Below are positions 1 to 7,460 of a stretch of 18,297 nucleotides of DNA, piece after piece (position 1 is the stretch's first letter; every line of letters starts with the position of its first letter). The notes under the pieces were generated by a model. It was not told the origin of the DNA, ran no database searches, and worked only from the letters and a program-made list of their open reading frames with translations. Source of the stretch: MGR-bin208 sp043780275 (GTDB lineage: Bacteria; Bacteroidota; Bacteroidia; Chitinophagales; Chitinophagaceae). Position numbers and translations under genes: made by a program. Location of the stretch: positions 1-18,297 of the forward strand of contig JAYWCV010000141.1 of the NCBI GenBank assembly GCA_043780275.1. Direction: 5' to 3'.

Positions 1-16
1 ATAGTTCTATTTGAAA

Positions 17-1249
17 TTAAACCCCTCTTTTCTTTTGCAAGTTTTCATTTAACGCTTCCAAAAATTCTTCGGTGTATAAATAATGTTCACGATGATTTAC
101 GTTGTTGCCATGAATGCAAACAGCCAAATCCTTGGTCATTTTTCCGCTTTCGACAGTTTCAACACAAACTTCTTCCAAAGCAAGACAAAAATCAATCAGT
201 TCCTGGTTGCCATCAAGTTTACCTCGGAACTCCAAACCTCTTGTCCATGCAAATATACTGGCAATAGGATTGGTGCTTGTTGGTTTACCCTGTTGGTGCA
301 TTCGGAAGTGACGGGTAACTGTTCCATGAGCAGCTTCAGCTTCCATTACTGTGCCATCTGGTGTTACCAAAGTTGACGTCATTAAACCTAAAGAACCGAA
401 GCCCTGTGCAACCGTATCACTTTGTACATCGCCATCATAGTTTTTACAGGCCCATACAAAATTACCGTTCCATTTCAGTGCACTGGCAACCATGTCATCA
501 ATCAAACGGTGTTCGTAAGTAATGCCCAGTTCTTCCATGGTAGTTTTGAATTCGTTTTGATAAACTTCTTCAAAAATATCTTTGAACCGGCCATCGTATT
601 TTTTAAGAATGGTATTTTTAGTAGAAAGATATAACGGCCATTTTTTGCTGATAGCCTGGTTGAAACATGCACGGGCAAAACCAAAAATACTTTCATCGGT
701 ATTATACATGGCTAAAGCAATACCATCTCCTTTAAAGTTGAACACTTCAAATTCCTGAACTGTTCCATCTTCACCTTCAAATTTCACAGTGAGTTTGCCT
801 TTTCCTTTTGTTACAAAATCAGTTGCACGATACTGATCGCCGAATGCATGACGGCCTATACAGATAGGTGCTGTCCAGTTTGGAACCAGACGTGGTACAT
901 TCTGACAAACGATCGGCTCACGAAATACAGTACCATCCAATATATTACGGATTGTGCCGTTAGGGCTCTTCCACATTTGTTTCAGGTTGAATTCTTTTAC
1001 CCGATCCTCATCCGGTGTAATGGTGGCACATTTGATACCTACGCCATGTTCTTTAATTGCATTAGCGGCATCAATGGTTACCTGGTCGTTGGTTTCATCA
1101 CGGTACTCCATACCAAGGTCAAAATATTTTATATCTACTTCCACATAAGGGAGAATTAATTTGTCTTTAATGAATTTCCAGATGATCCGGGTCATTTCAT
1201 CGCCATCCAGTTCTACTACAGGGTTTGTTACTTTAATCTTGTTCGACAT
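17..1249 (-). CDS. icd: NADP-dependent isocitrate dehydrogenase
   Basis: This 410-residue cytoplasmic enzyme oxidatively decarboxylates isocitrate to 2-oxoglutarate in the TCA cycle, making NADPH. It belongs to the homodimeric, eukaryote-like IDH1/IDH2 type, whose usual length is about 400-415 residues, rather than the E. coli Icd type. Visible motifs are ELDGDEMTR near residue 13, the substrate loop SPNGTIRN (S95, N97, R101), R110, GRHAFGDQYRATDF (R133 and catalytic Y140), STKNTILKKYDGRFKD (catalytic K211) and the metal-binding aspartates D252, D274 and D278 in YDGDVQSD. All key residues of the family are present. The ATG start gives the expected N-terminus. The gene diverges from the Crp/Fnr regulator, with a 163-base shared upstream region that contains a good -7 element for this gene. 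The TAA stop lies 16 bases from the window edge, so any downstream partner is out of view. Confidence 0.97.
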   Translation of the reverse strand: MSNKIKVTNPVVELDGDEMTRIIWKFIKDKLILPYVEVDIKYFDLGMEYRDETNDQVTIDAANAIKEHGVGIKCATITPDEDRVKEFNLKQMWKSPNGTIRNILDGTVFREPIVCQNVPRLVPNWTAPICIGRHAFGDQYRATDFVTKGKGKLTVKFEGEDGTVQEFEVFNFKGDGIALAMYNTDESIFGFARACFNQAISKKWPLYLSTKNTILKKYDGRFKDIFEEVYQNEFKTTMEELGITYEHRLIDDMVASALKWNGNFVWACKNYDGDVQSDTVAQGFGSLGLMTSTLVTPDGTVMEAEAAHGTVTRHFRMHQQGKPTSTNPIASIFAWTRGLEFRGKLDGNQELIDFCLALEEVCVETVESGKMTKDLAVCIHGNNVNHREHYLYTEEFLEALNENLQKKRGV

Positions 1250-1283
1250 AATTATTGCTTAATAATATTTATAAAATTGGATG

Positions 1284-1315
1284 CAAATTTAATGGATAAT
1301 CAAATGCAGAACATA
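1284..1315 (-). promoter_or_regulatory. candidate Bacteroidota-type promoter of icd
   Basis: On the minus strand a perfect TAnnTTTG match (TAAATTTG, 1284-1291) lies 34 bases before the icd start codon. A TATG resembling the -33 TTTG box sits 20 bases further upstream (1312-1315). Spacing and -7 box fit the Bacteroidota housekeeping sigma factor; the -33 box is imperfect. This is a prediction from sequence only. Confidence 0.45.
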
Positions 1316-1366
1316 ATTAACCTATAGAGTTCATTTAAAAACTACGAAAGAACTCTTTTGAGATTG

Positions 1367-1382
1367 ATTGATTTGAATCAAT
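1367..1382. promoter_or_regulatory. FNR-type palindrome (Crp/Fnr-family operator)
   Basis: A perfect 16-base palindrome with a two-base centre contains TTGAT-TTGA-ATCAA (1368-1381), which equals the classical FNR consensus TTGAT-N4-ATCAA. It ends 30 bases before the start of the Crp/Fnr-family gene and lies about 118 bases upstream of icd. The downstream protein has the E-x-x-S-R recognition-helix signature that reads TTGAT in FNR, so autoregulation is the simplest reading. The icd promoter could also be a target. Confidence 0.6.
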
Positions 1383-1412
1383 TATGTTGTAATTTCAAAG
1401 AAAGGAATACAA

Positions 1413-2012
1413 ATGGAAGTAGCCGGGCCATTTTTTAAGTATTTGAATAAGTTCGTAGTCATTTCTGAAGAAGAATATTTTTCACATATTGCTCCTTATG
1501 TGATTGTCAGAAAGTTTTCTAAAAAAGATTATATCAGCAAAGAAGGGGACATTGAAAATTATTTCAATTTCATTATCAAGGGTATTGCCCGTAAATATTA
1601 TTTAAATGAAAAAGAGGAAATTAATACGCAAATTTCCAGTGAGGGGCACTTCATTCAATCTCAGGAATCATTTTATACCAGAACCCCATCTGTTTATTTA
1701 ATAGAAGCATTAGAACCCTGTACATTGATTTCAATTAAATATGATGATTTGCAAAAATTATTTTCTCAATCTATTAAAATGGAAAGGTTAGGAAGATTGG
1801 TTATTACATCAACTTTAATACTTCAAAATAAATGGCATATTCAAATGATAAAAACGAGTCCCCGGGAACGGTTTATCCAATTTTTTAAAAAAAATCCAAA
1901 ATTAATTCAACGGGTTTCTCAGAAGTATCTTGCTTCCTATCTTAATATAAAGCCGGAAACATTTAGCCGGTTTAAACATTTAACACGAGAGAAAAAAACA
2001 ATCAAAGAGTAG
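1413..2012 (+). CDS. Crp/Fnr-family transcriptional regulator
   Basis: This 199-residue protein has a cyclic-nucleotide-binding-like beta-roll (about residues 20-118), a dimerisation helix (about 118-145) and a C-terminal winged helix-turn-helix (about 158-190). The helix-turn-helix reads RVSQKYLASYLNIKPETFSRF, with E182, S185 and R186 in the spacing of FNR residues E209, S212 and R213, which contact TTGAT half-sites. Only one cysteine (in EPCTL) is visible, so an FNR-type [4Fe-4S] oxygen sensor is excluded. The phosphate-binding cassette of true CRP (GE...RSA) is not apparent, so the effector is unknown. Proteins of this type are numerous in Bacteroidota and mostly uncharacterised. The gene is probably monocistronic: it ends 3 bases before the convergent Nramp gene. 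A perfect FNR-type palindrome lies just upstream. The ATG start follows the family N-terminus; no Shine-Dalgarno is needed in this phylum. Confidence 0.88.
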   Translation: MEVAGPFFKYLNKFVVISEEEYFSHIAPYVIVRKFSKKDYISKEGDIENYFNFIIKGIARKYYLNEKEEINTQISSEGHFIQSQESFYTRTPSVYLIEALEPCTLISIKYDDLQKLFSQSIKMERLGRLVITSTLILQNKWHIQMIKTSPRERFIQFFKKNPKLIQRVSQKYLASYLNIKPETFSRFKHLTREKKTIKE

Positions 2013-2015
2013 TTA

Positions 2016-3908
2016 TTATTTTGATACTTGTACAATCAGTACGGGTATTTTTAATTCATGTCTTACGCTGTCAATTGTTTCTCCATGAATCCAGTCTTTG
2101 ATGCCTGTATGCCCATGTGCACCTATCACCAACATATCTGCATTTTCTTCGGAAACAATCCGGATAATTTCTTTTGACCGGAAATTAAATCCTAAAATTC
2201 CTTTGGCAAGATAACCTTGTTGCTTTAACTGATTGACATATGCGTCCAATTTTTCCTGGTCTTTTAAAGTTTCCAGATCGGCTGTATTACTGCCATATAT
2301 TTTTGCGGTAGCACTTTCCACAATATGAATTAAAAGAAATTCAGAACCAACATGACTTTGACCTAAGGCATGAGATAAAAGTTTCTGATCGTTGTCACCA
2401 AATTCAAGAGCAATGGCTATTTTTTCAAATACCGGTGCTTTTAATATTCCCAGATCAGTTGATTCAGGATGCAAAAGAATTGGAACACCTTGTTTTTTTC
2501 TTTTCATCAATGGATAAACGAAAGAAATGATTAATAAAGTAATAAATAAGATAGATGCCAGAATGATAACCATTTTCCAAATTAAACTTTCTGAATCATT
2601 AAAAAAACTAATCGCTTCTTCTAATACCATTCTTAAGTTTAGATAAACAAGAATGGTAGTTATTAACCATGCTCCTATTTTCACGAATGGTTTAATGGCA
2701 AAATCCCCCATGGTTTCTTTGTCACTTACAAAATGTATTAAAGGAATTATGGCAAAGCCTAATTGCAAACTCAGTATTACCTGGCTAAAAATGAGGAGGC
2801 TGTCTATATGGTCTTCGCCATAAATGGAGATGACAATGACAGCCGGTATAATGGCAATTAATCGGGTTATCAATCTCCGGATAATTGGATTCAACCTGAT
2901 CCTTAAATAGCCTTCCATTACAATCTGTCCGGCAAGGGTACCTGTAATTGTAGAACTTTGTCCGGCAGCAATTAAAGCCACTGCAAATAAAATAGGAGCC
3001 CATTTACTTCCCAACATCGGTGCCAGTAATTCGTGTGCTTCTTTTATTTGAGCAACATCTGTTCTTCCGGTCTTGTAAAAAACAGCTGCCGCTAAAATTA
3101 AAATTGCAGCATTAACTAAAAATGCAAGATTCAATGCTATGGCTGTATCTATCGTATTAAATTTAATGGCCTTCTTGATACTTATTTTATCCCGTTTTAT
3201 TTTTCTTGTTTGAACCAATGCGGAATGTAAATAGAGATTGTGAGGCATTACTGTAGCACCAATAATACCAATTGCAATGTACAAGGCCGTGCTGTTGGGT
3301 ATGCTTGGAACAAAGCCTGCCATTACTTCTTCAAAAACCGGTTTAGCCAATATGATTTCCACTAAAAAAGAAAATCCGATGATGGCAATCAATGCAATAA
3401 TGAATGCTTCCATTTTTCGCATACCATAGCGCTGCAATACCAAAAGTATAAAGGTATCCAAAACAGTTATTATCACCGCATACATCAAAGGCATGCCGGT
3501 TAAAAGCTGAATACCAATGGCCATTCCAAGTACTTCGGCAAGGTCGGTTGCTGCAATGGCAATTTCTGCAAGTATATAAAGAAAGAAATTAATAACTTTC
3601 GGATAGGTTTCCCGGTTTGCCTGTGCCAGATCTCTGCCTCGTACTATACCAAGTTTGATGGACAAATGTTGCAACAACAAAGCCATCAGGTTGCTCATTA
3701 AAAGCACCCAGATTAATTTATAACCAAACTGGCTTCCTCCTGCCAAATCGGTGGCCCAGTTTCCCGGATCCATATATCCCACACTAACCAAGTATGCAGG
3801 ACCGAAATAGGAAAGAATTCTTTTCCAAACCGGTTTATGCATGGCAGTTGTATCTACTGTACCATGAACTTCGCTTAATGAGTTATCCAGGTCCCTATTA
3901 CGATTCAT
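2016..3908 (-). CDS. mntH: Nramp divalent metal transporter with fused C-terminal universal stress protein domain
   Basis: The first ~470 residues form an 11- or 12-helix Nramp (SLC11) proton-coupled Mn2+/Fe2+ importer in the inner membrane. The TM1 metal-binding motif DPGN (D47, N50) and the TM6 motif MPHN (M221, H223) are both intact. After a basic linker (MKRKKQ, about 468-473), residues 493-630 form a cytoplasmic UspA-type domain starting KIAIALEF and ending in the nucleotide-binding motif GAHGHTGIKDWIHGET (596-611), which fits G-2x-G-9x-G apart from the residue after the last glycine. Ordinary bacterial MntH proteins are about 410-450 residues and stop after the membrane part, so this is a true in-frame fusion. 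It is the second gene of an operon: its ATG overlaps the 3' end of the DtxR/MntR-type repressor gene by 11 bases, so the pair is translationally coupled. Manganese is favoured over iron by the repressor type, but neither is proven. Confidence 0.93.
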   Translation of the reverse strand: MNRNRDLDNSLSEVHGTVDTTAMHKPVWKRILSYFGPAYLVSVGYMDPGNWATDLAGGSQFGYKLIWVLLMSNLMALLLQHLSIKLGIVRGRDLAQANRETYPKVINFFLYILAEIAIAATDLAEVLGMAIGIQLLTGMPLMYAVIITVLDTFILLVLQRYGMRKMEAFIIALIAIIGFSFLVEIILAKPVFEEVMAGFVPSIPNSTALYIAIGIIGATVMPHNLYLHSALVQTRKIKRDKISIKKAIKFNTIDTAIALNLAFLVNAAILILAAAVFYKTGRTDVAQIKEAHELLAPMLGSKWAPILFAVALIAAGQSSTITGTLAGQIVMEGYLRIRLNPIIRRLITRLIAIIPAVIVISIYGEDHIDSLLIFSQVILSLQLGFAIIPLIHFVSDKETMGDFAIKPFVKIGAWLITTILVYLNLRMVLEEAISFFNDSESLIWKMVIILASILFITLLIISFVYPLMKRKKQGVPILLHPESTDLGILKAPVFEKIAIALEFGDNDQKLLSHALGQSHVGSEFLLIHIVESATAKIYGSNTADLETLKDQEKLDAYVNQLKQQGYLAKGILGFNFRSKEIIRIVSEENADMLVIGAHGHTGIKDWIHGETIDSVRHELKIPVLIVQVSK

Positions 3909-4560
3909 GGTTTACAAAAATATTTTTTGCTAATTGTTCGCTGATAGTAAATGCAGGTTGTCTGCTGATTTTAATTTCTATTGATTTGTCAAATCCGAAT
4001 CTTTTTTTGATTTCCAGTTTAGTACCGATGGCGATTTTATTATGACTTAATAAATCGAGCATTTCTTTAGACTGGTTCAGCACCTGAGATACTATGACCA
4101 GTTTATTAAGGCCGTATTCAGCCAACGAATAAGTAACCTTGGGTTCTATTTTACCATTCACATCTGGAATGGGGTCTCCATGTGGATCGAATTTTGGAAA
4201 TCCTAAAAATTGATCCAGTTTGTCAATCAGTTTCGGACTGCTTACGTGTTCAAGTTCTTCAGCAACTGCATGTACTTCATCCCAATCAAATTGCAGTTTT
4301 TCTGAAAGAAAAAATTCCCAAAGCCGATGTCGGCGAACAATACCCAAAGCCACTTTAATTCCTTCATCACTTAAGCTAAAGCCCTTATAGGGTTGGTAAT
4401 TGATTAACTTTTTCTTCTTGAGTTTCTTTAACATGTCGGTGGTAGAAGCTGGCCTGGTATTCAATGCAGCAGACAGCGCATTGGTAGAAACAATATCGGA
4501 TTCGGATTGAAGATGATATATTTCTTTAATATAATTTTCCTCACTGGTTGAATAAGTCAT
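3898..4560 (-). CDS. mntR: DtxR/MntR-family metal-dependent transcriptional repressor
   Basis: This 220-residue protein has an N-terminal winged helix-turn-helix (about 7-65; STNALSAALNTRPASTTDML), a metal-binding and dimerisation domain (about 66-140) and a C-terminal SH3/FeoA-like domain (about 145-215). Candidate metal ligands follow the family pattern: H78, E82, H97, E101, E104 and H105 (HAVAEELEH). E101 stands where DtxR has Cys102 and MntR has Glu99, which argues for Mn over Fe, but N9 replaces the Asp8 of B. subtilis MntR and Met10 of DtxR, so the metal is not certain. The length is close to DtxR and longer than B. subtilis MntR (142). It is the first gene of the operon with the Nramp transporter it presumably represses. 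Its promoter carries a perfect inverted repeat over the -7 box, so autorepression is likely. Confidence 0.92.
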   Translation of the reverse strand: MTYSTSEENYIKEIYHLQSESDIVSTNALSAALNTRPASTTDMLKKLKKKKLINYQPYKGFSLSDEGIKVALGIVRRHRLWEFFLSEKLQFDWDEVHAVAEELEHVSSPKLIDKLDQFLGFPKFDPHGDPIPDVNGKIEPKVTYSLAEYGLNKLVIVSQVLNQSKEMLDLLSHNKIAIGTKLEIKKRFGFDKSIEIKISRQPAFTISEQLAKNIFVNHES

Positions 4561-4576
4561 TGTGCCTAAATTATTA

Positions 4577-4592
4577 TTTAGACAAATCTAAA
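4577..4592. promoter_or_regulatory. candidate MntR/DtxR-type operator
   Basis: TTTAGA-CAAA-TCTAAA is a perfect 6-4-6 inverted repeat that covers the whole -7 box of the mntR-mntH promoter and ends 16 bases before the mntR start. A dimeric metal-loaded repressor bound here would block RNA polymerase. The regulator identity is inferred from position, not from a known consensus for this lineage. Confidence 0.55.
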
Positions 4593-4615
4593 AATAATTT
4601 TCATTTTTCGTCAAA
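4583..4615 (-). promoter_or_regulatory. promoter of the mntR-mntH operon
   Basis: On the minus strand TTTG (4612-4615) and TAGATTTG (4583-4590) match the Bacteroidota -33 TTTG and -7 TAnnTTTG boxes exactly, with a 21-base spacer. The -7 box ends 22 bases before the repressor start codon. This is the best-matching promoter in the window. Confidence 0.6.
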
Positions 4616-4647
4616 TTGTTTTTTCTTCAAATAAATAATTAAATTGT
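4616..4647 (+). promoter_or_regulatory. weak candidate promoter of the 4682-5635 lipoprotein gene
   Basis: TTG (4616-4618) and TAAATTGT (4640-4647) are spaced by 21 bases and lie 34 bases before the lipoprotein start. The -7 box is imperfect. It is nearly back to back with the mntR promoter, which occupies 4583-4615. Confidence 0.3.
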
Positions 4648-4681
4648 CCGCCTGGTTAGTTTTTCAAAATCAATATACCGT

Positions 4682-5635
4682 ATGAGTCGTTCAAGCTTTA
4701 TTAGTTTTTTTTTATTATTGTTTATTTCATTTTCCTGCAAGGAAGAAAAGAAAGTACTTATGTCGGGAGAAGATCCGGTAGAAGTAAAAGACTTTGTAAA
4801 TTTTTTCCCGCTTCTTCATTTAAATTATCAGCTGACTGATGAAGATTTAAAAAAACCTTTCAATGATTCATTATTAATTAGCCGTACGGTGTTTAAGCAA
4901 TTTGTACCCGATTCTGTAGTTATTAATCTTTTCGGAAAATCGTCTAAACCAAAATTTTATCCTGTTGGCAAAGTGGTTGTGAGTGAAAAGGAAACGTATT
5001 TGTTGGTTAATGCATTTAATAGATCAACGTCTAAAGCCTTGCTTATTTTCCTTGGGGAAAAGAATGAATTTCTGGGAGCTGCTACATTTTTAGAGCCGGA
5101 TACAAATCCGATGACACAACAGATTAGCAGCATTGACAAACGTTTTTCCATCAGTAAAGCTGTGTTGAAAAAAAATGAAGATGGATCGGTAAGTGATGGG
5201 AAGGACGTTTTTGTTTTTGAAAAAAATTCCCGATCGATGATTTTAATTATGACTGATGCATTAAATGAAAAAAATGTTGATTTAATAAACCCAATCGATA
5301 CATTATCCAGCGTAAATAAATTTTCTGCCGACTACCGGAAAGATAAAAAGAACCTGGTTTCAATCAGGGATGGCCGAAAAGCTGGAATGATTTATTTTTT
5401 TATACATATAGAAAGTAAAGATGGAGAATGTACCGGTGAATTAAAAGGGGAAGCAAGTTTTATCAATTCAAGAACTGCTGTTTATAGACAAAACGGAGAT
5501 CCATGTTCAATAGAATTAATTTTCAGTTCTTCTACTGTAAAAATTAAAGAAACAGGAGCTTGTGGTTCACGCCACGGGTTAGATTGTAAATTTGATGGTA
5601 GTTTTGCAAAAAAGAAAAACTCTGGAAAAAAATAA
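4682..5635 (+). CDS. lipoprotein of unknown function with a four-cysteine C-terminal module
   Basis: This 317-residue protein starts with a hydrophobic signal peptide and a lipobox-like FISFSC, giving lipidation at C19 (SPII) and export. It has no transmembrane helix after that. The middle (about 35-215) looks like a soluble beta-rich domain (KVVVSEKETYLLVNAF, DVFVFEK) that I do not recognise. The last ~80 residues form a compact module with four cysteines (C250, C275, C294, C302) and the pattern GACGSRHGLDC...FDGSF. In an exported protein these could form two disulfides. I have a general impression that such CG..xG.xC.F.G.F tails recur in Bacteroidota lipoproteins but cannot name a family. 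The gene stands alone between the divergent mntR and the glucan phosphorylase homologue. No function is assigned. Confidence 0.8.
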   Translation: MSRSSFISFFLLLFISFSCKEEKKVLMSGEDPVEVKDFVNFFPLLHLNYQLTDEDLKKPFNDSLLISRTVFKQFVPDSVVINLFGKSSKPKFYPVGKVVVSEKETYLLVNAFNRSTSKALLIFLGEKNEFLGAATFLEPDTNPMTQQISSIDKRFSISKAVLKKNEDGSVSDGKDVFVFEKNSRSMILIMTDALNEKNVDLINPIDTLSSVNKFSADYRKDKKNLVSIRDGRKAGMIYFFIHIESKDGECTGELKGEASFINSRTAVYRQNGDPCSIELIFSSSTVKIKETGACGSRHGLDCKFDGSFAKKKNSGKK

Positions 5636-5723
5636 ATACAACTCTTTTCCATTAAAAAATTTTAGAAACACCTGGTGCAGATGCAAGCGAAAAAAGATAT
5701 TGTAAGATTGCTTGTATCTTGCC

Positions 5724-5744
5724 AATGTGTAAAATGAACACATT
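5724..5744 (+). promoter_or_regulatory. inverted repeat abutting the glucan phosphorylase start codon
   Basis: AATGTGT (5724-5730) and ACACATT (5738-5744) form a perfect 7-bp stem with a 7-base loop, and the second arm ends directly at the ATG at 5745. It could be an RNA hairpin limiting translation initiation or a protein-binding site. The repeat is short, so chance is possible. Confidence 0.25.
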
Positions 5745-7400
5745 ATGAATTATACAAATTATAAAGTCCCTTATCAGGTTAGTGAAATTTATTCGAAGAA
5801 AGCAGCATACTTCTCCATGGAGTTTGGCATTCATCAACCCTTAAAAATATATAGTGGAGGTTTGGGATACCTTGCCGGATCTCATATGCGTAGTGCATAT
5901 GAATTAAGACAGAACCTGATAGGAGTGGGCATCTTATGGAAATACGGATACTACGATCAGATGCGTAACCAGGACGAAACATTGCAGGTTAGCTGGATGG
6001 AAAAGAATGCAGGTTTCCTGGAAGATACCGGCATAAAATTCCAAATTTCGATTCACGAACACCCGGTATGGGTAAAAGCTTTATACCTGAAACCGGAAAC
6101 ATTTAATTCGGCTCCATTGTTTTTATTAAGTACCGACTTGCCGGAGAACGATTATGTATCACAAACAATATCGCATCGGTTATACGATGCAAACGTAGCA
6201 ACTAAAGTTGCTCAATTTATTTTGTTGGGTGTTGGTGGAGCCCGGTTAATGGAAGAGATTGGTTTCGATCCGGAAGTATATCATTTGAATGAGGCTCATG
6301 GCATTTCGTCTGCATTTCATTTATATAAAAAATTCAATAATAATATTGAAGAGGTAAGAAGCAGACTGGTATTTACTACACATACACCAGAAGAAGCCGG
6401 TAATGAAAAACATGATATTCATCTATGTCATAAAATGGGATATTTCTGCGGGTTAACGATAGAACAGGTAAAAAAATTAACCAGCGATAGCTCGGAGCAA
6501 TTTAATCATTCATTGGCCGCATTGCGTTTTGCAAGAATAGCTAATGGTGTGTCACAGTTGCATGGACATGTATCCAGGAAAATGTGGGAAAAATATGAAA
6601 ATATCTGTCCGATCATTTCCATTACCAATTCACAAAACTGGAAATATTGGTCGGATAAGCAATTGTATCGAGCCAAAGATGAAGGCAATGATTATGCATT
6701 TGATGACCGTAAAAAATATTTAAAGAAAAGAGCATTTGAAATTGTGGCAGATCAAACCGGAAAGATATTTGATCCGAATATTTTTACCATTGGTTGGGCC
6801 AGGCGTTTTGCAGGATATAAAAGAGCAGATTTTTTAACTACGGATGAAGATCGATTTGAAAAACTACTCAGCAATTCAACGTATCCGGTACAGATAATCT
6901 GGGCCGGAAAACCATACCCGGTCGATTATCCGGCTATTACAGAGTTTAATAAACTCGTTCATATTAGTAAAAAGTATAAAAATGTTGCTGTTATGATTGG
7001 TTACGAATTACACTTGTCAAAAAGATTGAAGCAGGCTTCCGATTGTTGGTTAAATAATCCAAGAGTGCCCAGGGAAGCATCTGGAACCAGTGGCATGACA
7101 GCCGCAATGAATGGTGCCGTTAATTTTTCTACGGATGATGGCTGGATACCGGAATTTGTGAATCATGGAAATAATGGTTTTGTGATTCCAAAAGCCGATT
7201 ATGAGCATATGACAGTTCACGAACAGGATGAATATGATTTAAGTAAACTGTATGATATTCTTGAAAAGGAGATTCTACCATTATATTATAACGATTACAA
7301 TACATGGAGACAGATAACAAAGAACGGTATGCGGGATGTTCAATTTCAATTTGACAGCAACCGTATGGCACATGAGTATTATAACTTGTTGTACAAATAA
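5745..7400 (+). CDS. glgP: alpha-glucan phosphorylase homologue (GT35-like) lacking the PLP lysine
   Basis: This 551-residue cytoplasmic protein matches the short alpha-glucan phosphorylase family (TIGR02094-type) along its length: YFSMEFGIHQPLKIYSGGLG (23-42), FTTHTPEEAG with H213, GWARRFAGYKRADF (350-363, R354 and K359) and REASGTSGM near 443-451. It lacks the N-terminal DUF3417-like domain of ~700-850-residue members. Family enzymes release glucose-1-phosphate from alpha-glucans with PLP bound to a lysine in the motif EASGTSGMK. Here the codon is ACA (7098-7100), giving Thr452 instead of that lysine, and S46 replaces the usual Asp of LAGDH. The gene is otherwise intact and well conserved, so decay is unlikely. 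It may be PLP-independent, a glycosyltransferase of altered chemistry, or a glucan-binding regulator. A GH13 amylase-family gene lies nearby on the same strand with ispH between them. Family membership is firm; phosphorylase activity is doubtful. Confidence 0.88.
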   Translation: MNYTNYKVPYQVSEIYSKKAAYFSMEFGIHQPLKIYSGGLGYLAGSHMRSAYELRQNLIGVGILWKYGYYDQMRNQDETLQVSWMEKNAGFLEDTGIKFQISIHEHPVWVKALYLKPETFNSAPLFLLSTDLPENDYVSQTISHRLYDANVATKVAQFILLGVGGARLMEEIGFDPEVYHLNEAHGISSAFHLYKKFNNNIEEVRSRLVFTTHTPEEAGNEKHDIHLCHKMGYFCGLTIEQVKKLTSDSSEQFNHSLAALRFARIANGVSQLHGHVSRKMWEKYENICPIISITNSQNWKYWSDKQLYRAKDEGNDYAFDDRKKYLKKRAFEIVADQTGKIFDPNIFTIGWARRFAGYKRADFLTTDEDRFEKLLSNSTYPVQIIWAGKPYPVDYPAITEFNKLVHISKKYKNVAVMIGYELHLSKRLKQASDCWLNNPRVPREASGTSGMTAAMNGAVNFSTDDGWIPEFVNHGNNGFVIPKADYEHMTVHEQDEYDLSKLYDILEKEILPLYYNDYNTWRQITKNGMRDVQFQFDSNRMAHEYYNLLYK

Positions 7401-7414
7401 GCAGGGTTATAAAT

Positions 7415-7460
7415 AAATGAAGTGATGCTTTAGTTCTCGAACTGAAGCATCATTTCATTT
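7415..7460. terminator. long bidirectional hairpin terminator overlapping the ispH 3' end
   Basis: Arms 7415-7434 and 7441-7460 pair over about 20 bp with only a G/T and a T/G wobble-type mismatch, around a short CTCG loop. T- and A-rich sequence flanks both sides. It lies between the convergent glucan phosphorylase and ispH genes and includes the last ispH codons and its stop (7430-7432), so it can end transcription from both sides. Confidence 0.65.

Noticed and set aside
1326..1356. AGAGTTC/GAACTCT inverted repeat between icd and the Crp/Fnr gene.
   Set aside because: Arms are 7 bp with a 17-base gap and no other support; the FNR-type palindrome nearby is a far better regulatory candidate.
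5623..5651. TGGAAAA/TTTTCCA inverted repeat around the stop of the orphan lipoprotein gene, as a terminator.
   Set aside because: Weak 7-bp stem with a 15-base loop and only a short T-tract; not convincing.
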